Part shown: positions 27,080 to 34,612 of the stretch, piece by piece
Layout of the letters: the number at the start of each line of letters is the position of its first letter
How positions within the stretch are numbered: position 1 is the stretch's first letter
Origin: Mycobacterium sp.
Lineage (GTDB): Bacteria; Actinomycetota; Actinomycetes; Mycobacteriales; Mycobacteriaceae
Reading direction: 5' to 3'
DNA: 57,043 bases
NCBI GenBank assembly: GCA_025965895.1
Contig: JAOPWC010000100.1
Location: 1 to 57,043 of the forward strand
Program-made: the position numbers and the translations under genes
Notes under the pieces: model-generated
Database searches by the model: none
What the model saw: the letters and a program-made list of their open reading frames with translations, nothing else
Told to the model about the DNA's origin: nothing

Positions 27080-28012
27080 TCAGCGCAGCTTCTGGATCAC
27101 CTCGGCGGCGATCAGCTCGAGGTGCTCGAGATCCGACATGTCCAGCAACTGGGTGTACACCCGGCGAATGCCGAGCTCCGACCAGGGGGCCAGCTTGTCG
27201 ACGATTTCGGCGGGCGTGCCCACCAGCGGGCTGTTGGTGCGCAGTTCGTCTACTTCGCGACCGATTGCGGCGGCGCGCCGGGCGACCTCGGCGTCATCGC
27301 GACCGGCGCACGCCACGAACGCCGCCGAGAAGGCGATCGAGTCGGGCGCCCGACCGGCATCGGCCAGCGCGGCGGTGACCCGCTCGATCTGCGTCCTGCC
27401 GATGTCGATCGGGGCGAACGGGACGTTGTATTCCGCGGCGAACCTCGCCGCCAGTCCCGGGGTCCGCTTGGTGCCTGCGCCGCCGATGATGATCGGCGGC
27501 GCAGGCTGCTGCACCGGTTTGGGCAGCGCCGGTGAATCGGTCAGGGTGTAGTGGGTGCCCGAGTAGGAGAACTTCTCGCCTTTTGGAGTGGTCCAGAGCC
27601 CGCTGATGATATCGAGTTGTTCGGCAAGGCGCTCGAAGCGCTCGCCGAGCGGCGGGAACGGGATGCCGTACGCCTGATGCTCGGTTTCGAACCAGCCGGT
27701 GCCGAGTCCGAGCTCCACGCGCCCGTTGCTCATCGCGTCGACCTGCGCCACCGAGATCGCGAGCGGCCCTGGATATCGGAACGTCGCTGATGTGACGAGC
27801 GTGCCGAGGCGGATCGTCGACGTTTCGCGGGCGATGGCGCCGAGGGTTACCCACGAATCGGTGGGGCCGGGCAGCCCGTCGCCGCTCATCGCGAGGTAGT
27901 GGTCGGATCGGAAGAACGCGTCATAACCCAGTTCTTCGGCCTTCTGGGCCACCGCGAGCTGATCGGCGTAGGAGGCGCCTTGCTGCGGTTCGACGAATGC
28001 ACGGAAGTCCAC
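27080..28012 (-). CDS. LLM-class F420-dependent oxidoreductase
   Basis: A 310-residue luciferase-like TIM-barrel flavin/F420 oxidoreductase with a GTG start. The N-terminus MDFRAFVEPQQGASYADQL, the DHY segment of FFRSDHYLAM, STIRLGTLVTSATFRYPG, GRVELGLGTGWFETEH and IIIGGAGTKRTPGLAA are the family signature blocks. The hydride acceptor is not evident. It directly borders the left attachment site of the mobile element and was originally followed by the lipoprotein gene now at 44544. Confidence 0.9.
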   Translation of the reverse strand: MDFRAFVEPQQGASYADQLAVAQKAEELGYDAFFRSDHYLAMSGDGLPGPTDSWVTLGAIARETSTIRLGTLVTSATFRYPGPLAISVAQVDAMSNGRVELGLGTGWFETEHQAYGIPFPPLGERFERLAEQLDIISGLWTTPKGEKFSYSGTHYTLTDSPALPKPVQQPAPPIIIGGAGTKRTPGLAARFAAEYNVPFAPIDIGRTQIERVTAALADAGRAPDSIAFSAAFVACAGRDDAEVARRAAAIGREVDELRTNSPLVGTPAEIVDKLAPWSELGIRRVYTQLLDMSDLEHLELIAAEVIQKLR

Positions 28013-28031
28013 ACGCCCAGCGTAGAGCCGG

Positions 28032-28069
28032 CGCCTCAGAACCCGTTGACCGCTTCGATGCTGACGAAC
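28032..28069. repeat. attL
   Basis: 24 bp identical to 44540-44563, one mismatch (C at 28056), then 13 bp identical, 38 bp in all. Read on the minus strand it encodes VSIEAVNGF and a stop, the displaced original 3' end of the lipoprotein gene. Its counterpart is attR at 44540-44577. Confidence 0.9.
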
Positions 28070-28165
28070 CTACCTGGGCGTTTACCGGGTCAAGCTCTGT
28101 TGAACGCGCGATAAAGCCGCAGGTCAGCGAGTTGGTTGTGACGGTCGCGGGAAGCCGCCGGAAAT

Positions 28166-28189
28166 TCTGCTGCGGACCGGCTGCGGACC
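28166..28189 (+). repeat. Candidate integrase arm-type site, left
   Basis: A 24-bp sequence containing two tandem copies of CTGCGGACC is identical to 44480-44503 inside the right end. It lies 97 bp inside attL; the right copy lies 37 bp inside attR. Duplicated short repeats on both sides of the core are the usual layout of arm-type integrase sites in attP. Confidence 0.55.
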
Positions 28190-28275
28190 AGGGCGTGGCG
28201 GCTCAGGCTCCTTCGCCCGGGTGTGGAATCATCCGCAGCCGTGAGCCGACCGCAGCCGACAGGGGGGGTGGCTAG

Positions 28276-28719
28276 TTGAACAAGCCGCGTGACAATCCGA
28301 TATCGGTTCTTCTCCCGGCAACGTTCGGGGGCGTGGATTTGGACGAGATACTTTCCAACTTGCTCGACCAGTTGGCCGGGCACATCGCTCCTCCTCAGGA
28401 GGAACTCGACGCGCTGATGAACAAGCTCATCGAGTGGGCGAGTGGGGAGCACGTCGGCACGCCAGACGAGCTGGCCGCAGCGATAGAGCCGACCGCGCCT
28501 AATGTTGCCGAGAAGGTACGGTCACTGAAAAACCCAGAAGCGGTTCTTGCCTACATCAACATCTTGACCGCGATCATGCAGTTAATCCTGCTGTTCTCGA
28601 ACACGTTGCATCACCCACCACCCCCGGGCACGACCCAACAGATCGTGTTCAACATTCAGACGACGAACGTGACGAACCTGCCACCACCGCCAGCGCCGCC
28701 AGAGTGTCAGTCCCCATAA
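28276..28719 (+). CDS. Unrecognised element-encoded protein with Pro-rich C-terminus
   Basis: A 147-residue reading frame starting at TTG 28276. The N-terminal ~85 residues are predicted helical and acidic (LDEILSNLLDQLAGHIAPP, then EELDALMNKLIEWASGE). A hydrophobic stretch (AVLAYINILTAIMQLILLFS) near residues 89-108 could be a membrane helix. The end is Pro-rich (HHPPPPGT and LPPPPAPPE). First gene inside attL on the plus strand. No family recognised; a small envelope-associated cargo protein is possible. Confidence 0.6.
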   Translation: MNKPRDNPISVLLPATFGGVDLDEILSNLLDQLAGHIAPPQEELDALMNKLIEWASGEHVGTPDELAAAIEPTAPNVAEKVRSLKNPEAVLAYINILTAIMQLILLFSNTLHHPPPPGTTQQIVFNIQTTNVTNLPPPPAPPECQSP

Positions 28720-28801
28720 GGGCAGGTAGCAGCCGCGCCGAACGGCAGCCAGGCACCCTGTCCGATCGTTGGGCGGGGGTGTTCTGCTGTGGGGAACTGG
28801 T

Positions 28802-29175
28802 GGCGAATCGCCACAGCTTGTGCGGAATCCGCCGAAGCTCTCCCGGACCATCCCCAAAATTTGGTGAAGGTGCTTGCCCTGGGCGAATCGAGCGCAGGTA
28901 GCACCCCGGCGAATCGCCGGGAAGCTCCATCATTGTCCAGTGGCACAACAGGACAGCGAAGTTTGGTCGCGACAAGTCTGGGAAACCTCCGGCGAATCGC
29001 CGGAAGATACGCCTATCAGCCACATAACCGCAGGTCAGAAGCCTATTTGGATGGTTTGAAAGATGGCTAATACCAGCGTAATTGAGTGGATGCGTGCTGA
29101 GATATCAACCAGCACAGCGAAGTTTGGTCGCGACAAGTCTGGGAAGCTGCCTCCCGCCGAATCGGCAGGAGGCAG
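28802..29175. repeat. Left cluster of stem-AAT-stem hairpins (six copies)
   Basis: Short palindromes with an invariant AAT centre and variable stems, centred at 28806, 28826, 28886 (imperfect), 28912, 28995 and 29160. Examples are GGCG-AAT-CGCC, GCGG-AAT-CCGC and CCGGCG-AAT-CGCCGG. The last one is extended to about 13 pairs with one mismatch (29147-29175). They lie in the 500-bp gap after the gene ending at 28719 and belong to the same family as the ten-copy array at 38236-38540. Confidence 0.75.
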
Positions 29176-29253
29176 GACATAGCCGCATAACCGCAGGTCA
29201 GAGGCCTATTTTGGAGGTTGAAAGATGGCTAATACCAGCATAATTGAGTGGAT
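28953..29253 (+). repeat. Tandem duplication of ~140 bp
   Basis: The block 28953-29091 recurs at 29114-29253. Shared parts include the first 32 bp (from ACAGCGAAGTTTGGTCGCGA), CATAACCGCAGGTCAGA, and GATGGCTAATACCAGC with its downstream codons. Each copy carries its own AAT hairpin in the middle, with different stems. Both copies contain the start of a small reading frame; only the second continues into a membrane helix. Confidence 0.85.
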
Positions 29254-29311
29254 CATCCTGATCGTGGTGGCGGTCAGCCTGCTACTGCAGATCGCCGGAT
29301 GGAGGCGCTGA
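29225..29311 (+). CDS. 28-residue single-helix membrane peptide
   Basis: ATG 29225 follows a TTGGAGG ribosome site by 8 bp. It encodes MANTSIIEW, a continuous hydrophobic helix (IILIVVAVSLLLQIAGW) and a terminal RR: a complete small membrane protein. The duplicated upstream copy (29063) shares the first codons but lacks GGAGG and diverges after MANTS-VIEWM, so it looks non-functional. Small phage-encoded membrane peptides often act as toxins, holin-like factors or modulators; none can be assigned here. Confidence 0.55.
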   Translation: MANTSIIEWIILIVVAVSLLLQIAGWRR

Positions 29312-29313
29312 AA

Positions 29314-29341
29314 ATTGCACGCTCACAGTGCAGGCTGCACG
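29314..29341. promoter_or_regulatory. TGCAC operator-like repeat, copy 1
   Basis: A 28-bp sequence with TGCAC, GTGCA and TGCAC half-sites in alternating orientation (ATTGCACGCTC then AGTGCAGG). It is repeated with three mismatches at 32926-32953, in front of the XRE/recombinase operon. It lies between the small membrane gene and the gene at 29430. A shared regulator site is likely. Confidence 0.55.
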
Positions 29342-29429
29342 GCTCCCGCGCTGCTCAAACTGATTGTTGCCATGGGGATCTCGATGGCCTGCGCTGGCTC
29401 GTTACCCAGCAACACAGAAGGGCAAGACC

Positions 29430-29690
29430 GTGACATCACATCTGACCGACCAGCCGCATTGGTGCCTGACCGAGGGCACCTGGGACACCCTGACCGATGG
29501 CAGCCAGGTCGCCACCTGGGAGCGCAGCTTCGGGGCCAACGTGTGGGTTGCATGCGAGGACGTAGTCGTAAACGGGCACAGGATGCGGGGTCAATGGGTC
29601 GGATGCGAGCTGCCGGATGACCGGCTGAGCGTCGACCAGGCGCGCGCACTGGCCCGTGATCTCCTGGCGGCTGCCGACGCTCTGAGCTGA
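29430..29690 (+). CDS. Small hypothetical protein
   Basis: GTG 29430 behind AGAAGGG gives 86 residues (TSHLTDQPHWCLTEGTW...). The sequence looks like a compact beta-rich domain (WERSFGANVWVACEDVVVNG) followed by a C-terminal helix (VDQARALARDLLAAADAL). That pattern, with conserved Trp and Cys, resembles many small actinophage proteins of unknown role. No membrane helix or known motif. It follows the TGCAC repeat and precedes the toxin-antitoxin pair. Confidence 0.6.
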   Translation: MTSHLTDQPHWCLTEGTWDTLTDGSQVATWERSFGANVWVACEDVVVNGHRMRGQWVGCELPDDRLSVDQARALARDLLAAADALS

Positions 29691-29834
29691 TATGCCGGGG
29701 TTTAACCAGAGCCACCCTGCGGTCACGCGGAACGGGAAGCGATGCCAGAGCCACACGATCAGCAGTCCGCCGAGGGCCTACCCTACGGTGTGTCAGCCTC
29801 GACTTTTCGTTTCTTTCGTTTTAACCTGGGTGGT

Positions 29835-30284
29835 ATGGCTGCCACCTTAACTGTTGAAGAACGCACCGTTTTACCACCTCAACAGCCCAAAAACCTCGCC
29901 CCGCTGCTGGAGGCACTCGGCTCGGCGCAGGTCTCCGTGTGCGGCGGCAACGGCGCGCCGATAGTCCTTCCCGACTCAGTGCAGGACGCGCTCTTCAACG
30001 TGGTGCTGGCACTCTCGCAAGGCAAGGGCATCACGCTCGTGCCGCGTCAGACCATGCTCACCACTCAGGAGGCGGCCGACCTGTTGAACATCTCCCGGCC
30101 GACGCTGGTGAAGCTCCTTGAAGAGGGTCGCATCCCGTTCGAGAAGCCGGGGCGGCACCGCAAGGTCAGCCTCGACGCGCTGCTGCAATACCAGCAGGAG
30201 ACACGGGCCGGTAGGCGCGCGGCGCTGGATGAGCTGACGCGAGACTCAGCGGACGACATCAGGGCAATTCTCAAGGCGCGGTGA
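29835..30284 (+). CDS. HTH (excisionase-type) antitoxin of a PIN-domain system
   Basis: Start chosen at ATG 29835 (MAATLTVEERTVLPPQ), 149 residues. The C-terminal half holds an AlpA/MerR-type winged helix (MLTTQEAADLLNISRPTLVK, then RIPFEKPGRHRKVSLDALLQY) for DNA binding; the N-terminal half is Ala/Leu-rich. It precedes the PIN-domain gene by 12 bp, the arrangement of the known HTH-PIN type II modules, where this protein blocks the nuclease and represses the operon. CGTTTTAAC/CGTTTTACC repeats around its start (29819 and 29868) could be the operator. Confidence 0.8.
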   Translation: MAATLTVEERTVLPPQQPKNLAPLLEALGSAQVSVCGGNGAPIVLPDSVQDALFNVVLALSQGKGITLVPRQTMLTTQEAADLLNISRPTLVKLLEEGRIPFEKPGRHRKVSLDALLQYQQETRAGRRAALDELTRDSADDIRAILKAR

Positions 30285-30296
30285 GGTTAACGAGCA

Positions 30297-30899
30297 ATGG
30301 CGTTCCCGGTGCTGCTGGATGCTTGTGTGCTCGTTCCCTATCCGCTTGTCGACGTTGTGTTACGCCTCGCCGACGAGGGTATCTATCGCCCGCTGTGGTC
30401 CGAGGACATTTTGGTTGAGACGCGGCGCACCCTGATCAATGTTTTAAACATGGCACCCGACAAGGCCGACAAGCGGCTAAAGGCGATGCGGGACAGCTTC
30501 ATTGACGCCGAAGTCACCGGCTACGAGGAACTGATACCGGCGATGCAAAACCACAAAAAGGATCGCCATGTTCTCGCCGCAGCGGTCAGAGAACGCGCCG
30601 AGGTGATCGTCACCACCAACCTCAGAGACTTCCCCCCCGAGGCCGTCGAGCCCTATCACATCGAAGTGCGTCACCCAGACGACTTTCTGCTCGACCAGAT
30701 CGACCTCTACGAGGACGCGACACGTTCGGCCCTGCAAGGAATTGTGAACGCCTACGCGAACCCGCCGTTCACAGCCCATGAGATCCTCGACGCACTCAGC
30801 ACCCAGGTGCCGCAGTTCGCCGCCGAGGCGCATCGGCTGTTTCCGCGACCGCCTGGATCTGTCACCCGTAGCTTGCGCGAGATTCTTGGTCTCAAGTAG
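30297..30899 (+). CDS. PIN-domain ribonuclease toxin
   Basis: A 200-residue PIN protein. The first acidic residue is in FPVLLDACVLVP, further acids lie in WSEDILVE and KKDRHVLAAAV, and VIVTTNLRDFP is the family's conserved TNLxDFP block. The C-terminal ~70 residues are helical. PIN toxins cleave RNA when unpaired with their antitoxin; here the pair could stabilise the element or abort infection by competing phages. Start at ATG 30297, immediately after the antitoxin gene. Confidence 0.85.
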   Translation: MAFPVLLDACVLVPYPLVDVVLRLADEGIYRPLWSEDILVETRRTLINVLNMAPDKADKRLKAMRDSFIDAEVTGYEELIPAMQNHKKDRHVLAAAVRERAEVIVTTNLRDFPPEAVEPYHIEVRHPDDFLLDQIDLYEDATRSALQGIVNAYANPPFTAHEILDALSTQVPQFAAEAHRLFPRPPGSVTRSLREILGLK

Positions 30900-30910
30900 G
30901 TCGGGTCTAG

Positions 30911-31699
30911 ATGAGCATGCCGATCATGCAGCGCATTCTGCGAGGCGGGCAGGTGCGGGCGGCCAGGGTCGACAAAGGCACTCAGGTACATGACGGCATC
31001 AAGCGGTCGGTGTACTTCGACATCCAGGTCGCCGCCGACATCGTCAGCGAACGTGCCCCTGGTCTGGACGTTGCGGACAGTGGCATCGGCCTGCTGAAGC
31101 TGCCGTATCCCGACATATTCATGGAGTGGAACACACTCGGCATGCGGTGGGGATGCTACGTCACCGAATCCCGTAAAGAGGACGTGGCTTTCGCGACAAC
31201 GCTTGTCTCCGGTAGTGAGCTGTACGCCTATCCCGTCGACATGCTGGTGGACACCGACACCGACGGCCGGTTCCGGGAATGGGGATTTCGGTGGGACGAG
31301 GACGTGACCCCCGACGGTCCCGACGACGAGGATCAGGAATACACACGAGGTCTCACCGCGAATGTCATTATGGCCCTGGGCTTGATCAACTGCCGCAACG
31401 TGGAGACCCAAGAGACCGGCAAGGTCACCTCGCGCCGCAGTGGCGCGCAGAAGCGCCGGGGTGAACGTCCGAACGAAATCCGTTACAACACAATCGTGCT
31501 GCCGGGCGGCGGCACCGTATCGGACGGCACCGGCGGTCACCGGGCGACGGCCCTGCACCGCGTGCGTGGTCACTTCAAGACGTTCACGAGCGAGCGGCCA
31601 CTGATGGGCAAGCACGTCGGTACGTACTGGTGGGGCTGGCAGGTCAGGGGCAGCTCGAAGTACGGCACCGTGGTGAGCGATTACGAGCTTGGGGAATAA
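30911..31699 (+). CDS. Conserved accessory protein of unknown function
   Basis: A 262-residue cytoplasmic protein, 11 bp after the toxin gene. Visible features are the acidic central segment (EDVTPDGPDDEDQEY), a basic stretch (SRRSGAQKRRGERPNE), and a C-terminal block RVRGHFKTF...PLMGKHVGTYWWGWQVRG. Proteins with this R-G-H-F-K and G-T-Y-W-W ending occur on other mobile elements, but I know no activity. It may be a third component of the toxin-antitoxin operon or a separate cargo gene. Confidence 0.6.
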   Translation: MSMPIMQRILRGGQVRAARVDKGTQVHDGIKRSVYFDIQVAADIVSERAPGLDVADSGIGLLKLPYPDIFMEWNTLGMRWGCYVTESRKEDVAFATTLVSGSELYAYPVDMLVDTDTDGRFREWGFRWDEDVTPDGPDDEDQEYTRGLTANVIMALGLINCRNVETQETGKVTSRRSGAQKRRGERPNEIRYNTIVLPGGGTVSDGTGGHRATALHRVRGHFKTFTSERPLMGKHVGTYWWGWQVRGSSKYGTVVSDYELGE

Positions 31700-31890
31700 A
31701 TGCACACCACCGCGAGCCTTTTAGTCCGGCAGCGGCCAGCACAGCGCCAGCGCGAGGCCTTAGAGCGGAGTGATCCGGTAGTCGGCGGTGACGCGGACGT
31801 GGTCGACACTGCGATCGGCGAGCCACGCTCCATCGCACGCAGCCGTGCAGCAGCCGCCTTGATCGCTGGCACGCTGTCTAAGCGGTAAAG
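31700..31890 (-). pseudogene. Decayed copy of the 3' part of the gene at 34668-35009
   Basis: The minus strand encodes IKAAAARLRAMERG, then, after a deletion of roughly 85 bp that shifts frame, WLADRSVDHVRVTADYRITPL. These match IKAAVAKLAAMERG and WLTDRSVDHVRVTPDDRITPV of the intact gene. Homology continues about 70 bp past the stop. The repeat pair flanks the segment holding the second recombinase. Confidence 0.75.
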
Positions 31891-32069
31891 GTGCCGAAAC
31901 AAAACGGGACGTGAGCAGCGCCTTTTCGACCACGGCCCTCAGTTTCACTCGTCGCGGCGGTCGAACTATATGCGTACTGACCACCTCACTCGCAGGCGGA
32001 CGCCGTGTTTATCGCGATCCTGCTCCGGACTGGCCGACTGCGGCGTCACCGCTGGCTAGGATTTGACGA

Positions 32070-32873
32070 ATGACTGACGGGAATGATCAGCCGCCGGACA
32101 TCGCGCCGCAACCCTCAGGGGAGGTAGAGCCGGACCCCCCAGAGGAGGCAGTGCCGAAACCGTCCGACGAACCAGCGGCATCTGAGATCGTCGCTCCGTC
32201 TGCAAACGCGAAGGACAGACGAGCGAATCAGACGATTGCGCTGATTGCCTTGTCTGGGGTTGTGATCGGCGCGATCATCGCCGGGGCGTCAAGTTATCTG
32301 ATCACCCGACTCACTGTCGCTGCTCAGAGGCAGGAACAGATCGATCAGTACCGTCGTGACCAGCGCCGAGATGTCTACGTAAACACCCTGAACCAGCTAG
32401 CCGCCTTGGAGAGCGCCGAACGCGACGAGGAAATTGCGTTCATATTTGCGGACCGCCAGTTAATTAGGAGCGGAGGAGCGGCGGACCCTACCGCCCTAGA
32501 GGAGTACGTGAAGGCGATTCGACCCGCCGCTGACAGCTTCAATAAGGCGTATTCCGCTTTGGACGCGGCAGTCTCCGGAGCCGAACTCCTGAGTTCGCGC
32601 CGGGTTGTGGGAGTGTCAAATGCTCTAAGGGACAAGCACTCCCAAATGTTCATTCAGATCGCACTTAGTAGTGAAACAAGGAGGAGCATGCTGGGCCGAC
32701 TGCTAGGTGATGTATTCGTGAACTCGGGCGTCTGGCCCGGACCCACAAATGTTTCCCCTTTCGGGCCGCCAGACACGCGGCAATACGATCCGGCGCTTCT
32801 CAAGAAGTCACCTCCGGAGCTTAAATCCCTGTACATCGCTTATTCGAAGGAAGATTTGGGCCTCAACGACTGA
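32070..32873 (+). CDS. Single-pass membrane protein of unknown function
   Basis: A 267-residue protein with an acidic Pro-rich cytoplasmic lead (~50 residues), one membrane helix (LIALSGVVIGAIIAGASSYLI, residues ~56-76) and a mostly helical C-terminal domain (AAQRQEQIDQYRRDQRRDVYV onward, with ALESAERDEEIAF). Codon use is less GC-rich than its neighbours (e.g. TTAATTAGG, ATATTTGCG), which suggests recent acquisition. Membrane-anchored helical cargo proteins on such elements often act in phage exclusion, but nothing here proves it. Confidence 0.65.
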   Translation: MTDGNDQPPDIAPQPSGEVEPDPPEEAVPKPSDEPAASEIVAPSANAKDRRANQTIALIALSGVVIGAIIAGASSYLITRLTVAAQRQEQIDQYRRDQRRDVYVNTLNQLAALESAERDEEIAFIFADRQLIRSGGAADPTALEEYVKAIRPAADSFNKAYSALDAAVSGAELLSSRRVVGVSNALRDKHSQMFIQIALSSETRRSMLGRLLGDVFVNSGVWPGPTNVSPFGPPDTRQYDPALLKKSPPELKSLYIAYSKEDLGLND

Positions 32874-32925
32874 CCAAACACCCGGCGGGATCGGCCCCTC
32901 GAATAGGGGGCTCTGGGATAGCAGG

Positions 32926-32953
32926 ATTGCACGCTCGGAGTGCAGGTTGCACG
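32926..32953. promoter_or_regulatory. TGCAC operator-like repeat, copy 2
   Basis: Second copy of the 28-bp TGCAC-GTGCA-TGCAC sequence of 29314-29341 (three mismatches). It lies about 65 bp before the XRE gene at 33016, whose probable -10 box is TACGCT at 33002-33007. Autoregulation by the XRE protein, with a second target at 29314, is the simplest reading. Confidence 0.55.
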
Positions 32954-33015
32954 CGCACCGGATAGTTCGAAAATACTTGTAGGCGTCTGGATCTCGGGGG
33001 TCTACGCTGCGGCCT

Positions 33016-33225
33016 ATGAGCACAGGATTGAACGCCCGGATCTCGGCCAACGTGAGGGGGGAACTGCAACGCCAGTCCCGCTCGGTGGCGCAGCTTGCCT
33101 GGTCGCTGCGTATCAGCCGCCGCTCGCTGCTGCAGCGGCTTGGCGGCACGGTCTCCTTCGATACGGACGAACTGGGTGCCATCGCCCACCACCTCGACAT
33201 CGGAATCGCAGAGCTGATCGCATGA
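33016..33225 (+). CDS. Small XRE-type HTH protein
   Basis: A 69-residue protein that is essentially one lambda-repressor-like helix-turn-helix (RISANVRGELQRQSRSVAQL, then LRISRRSLLQRLGG, ending HLDIGIAELIA). Its transcript is probably leaderless or nearly so. The stop overlaps the start of the recombinase gene by ATGA, so the two are translationally coupled. It probably controls the recombinase and may bind the TGCAC repeats. Confidence 0.8.
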   Translation: MSTGLNARISANVRGELQRQSRSVAQLAWSLRISRRSLLQRLGGTVSFDTDELGAIAHHLDIGIAELIA

Positions 33226-34259
33226 GCGCCAGCACCGCCAGCGCGGCTCGCATGGCCCGCCGACGTGCCCAGCGCCTCGGGCTGCGGCTGACACAGCGTG
33301 ACGGCACCTACCGGCTTACCGACCAGGACGGCACCACCCGAGCAGCGGGAGCGCTGGCGCGCATCGACAGATATCTTGCCGCCCACGCTGTTGCCCGTAG
33401 GCCCGGCCCCCGGGCGCACAGACCGCCGCCTGGCTGGGCACCAGTCATCGAGGATTATCTGATGACGTTGGCTGCCACCGGCCAGCGCGACACCACGATC
33501 AGGCTGCGCCGCGCCTTGCTGATCAGGATGGCCTACGGGCTGTGCCAGCCACCCGAATCGGTGACCGGCGCGCCGCTGGTCGAATGGTTCGGACACCAGG
33601 CACATTGGTCACTGGAAACCCGGCGAAGCTATCGCGCCGCGGCACGAGGGTTCTTTGCGTGGGCGTACCGCACAGGTCGACTGCCGGTGTATCTGGCTGA
33701 TGAGCTGCCGAAGGTGCGCCAGCCTAAACCGTCGCCACGGCCAGCATCCGATCATGCCTGGCGCACAGCGTGTTTGGCTGCCGACGTGCGGGTTACCCTG
33801 ATGCTGCGCCTGGCCGGTGAGGCTGGGCTGCGACGCGCCGAGGTGGCACAGGTGCATTACCGTGACCTGATCGAAAGTGTCGACGGTGCAGCGCTTCTCG
33901 TGAACGGTAAAGGTGGCAAGCAACGGGTGGTGCCGATCGGCGAATCACTGGCCGGGCTGCTGCGGCGTGGCGCTGCGGGGCACACGCCCGGGATGCCGAG
34001 ACGCGGCTGGTTGTTCCCTACCGGGCTCGGTGGCCACCTGAGCGCGGACGCTGTGGGACGACTGGTCTCGCGTGTCCTGCCGCCCGGCTGCACTATGCAC
34101 TGCCTCCGACACCGGTTCGCCACCCGCGCCTACCGGGGCACCCGCAACCTGCGGGCTGTGCAGATGCTTCTCGGGCATGAGTCGATCGCGACGACGGAGA
34201 GATACACCGCCGTAGATGATGGTGAGATCCGCGCAGCCGCGATGGCAGCGGCTCTGTGA
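33222..34259 (+). CDS. Second tyrosine recombinase of the element
   Basis: A 345-residue phage-integrase-family protein starting at ATG 33222 inside the ATGA overlap. After a basic N-terminus and a SAM-like core-binding domain (TLAATGQRDTTIRLRRALL) come the catalytic blocks: AGLRRAEVAQVHYRDL (Arg), VNGKGGKQRVVP (Lys), HCLRHRFATRAY (His-x-x-Arg) and LLGHESIATTERYTAV (Gly-His and Tyr). All catalytic residues are present. Because the end-proximal integrase at 43358 explains integration of the element, this one may serve a nested unit, dimer resolution or inversion. Confidence 0.9.
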   Translation: MSASTASAARMARRRAQRLGLRLTQRDGTYRLTDQDGTTRAAGALARIDRYLAAHAVARRPGPRAHRPPPGWAPVIEDYLMTLAATGQRDTTIRLRRALLIRMAYGLCQPPESVTGAPLVEWFGHQAHWSLETRRSYRAAARGFFAWAYRTGRLPVYLADELPKVRQPKPSPRPASDHAWRTACLAADVRVTLMLRLAGEAGLRRAEVAQVHYRDLIESVDGAALLVNGKGGKQRVVPIGESLAGLLRRGAAGHTPGMPRRGWLFPTGLGGHLSADAVGRLVSRVLPPGCTMHCLRHRFATRAYRGTRNLRAVQMLLGHESIATTERYTAVDDGEIRAAAMAAAL

Positions 34260-34274
34260 CGGCCGCCCGGAGTC

Positions 34275-34445
34275 TCAGGCTGGCCGCCAAGTGCCGTCAG
34301 GCTGCTCGATAAAACCAGCCTCGCGGAGCAGTTCTTCGCCCCGCCGGAGCCGATACTTCTCGGCGTTCGACTTCAGCTCATGGCGCACAGTGCCGGGGCG
34401 GTCGATCCGGTGGAGTTGGAAGAATCGCGGTGTGTTATTGGACAT
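34275..34445 (-). CDS. Small basic protein (56 residues)
   Basis: ATG 34445 is preceded by a GGGAG ribosome site and encodes MSNNTPRFFQLHRIDRPGTV, then a basic helix (KSNAEKYRLRRGEELLREAGF) and IEQPDGTWRPA before the stop. Good start signal and helical content support a real gene. It is the last gene of the minus-strand run that begins at 38126. Function unknown. Confidence 0.55.
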   Translation of the reverse strand: MSNNTPRFFQLHRIDRPGTVRHELKSNAEKYRLRRGEELLREAGFIEQPDGTWRPA

Positions 34446-34612
34446 GACATCTCCCTCAGTTGCTCATTGCGATTGAAGGGCCAGGCCACGGGCTGGAAGC
34501 TGCTCCCTATGGGGGTCTGGCCAGATGCCATGCCGCGACGGTGGGGAGATTGCTCTCCCGCTTCTACCGCGCTTCCAACCGTCGACAATACACCGAGCGG
34601 CACTGCCACACA

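Noticed and set aside
29063..29182. 39-residue frame from the first copy of the tandem duplication
   Set aside because: It lacks the GGAGG site and continues into the repeat instead of a membrane helix, so it is probably a by-product of the duplication.
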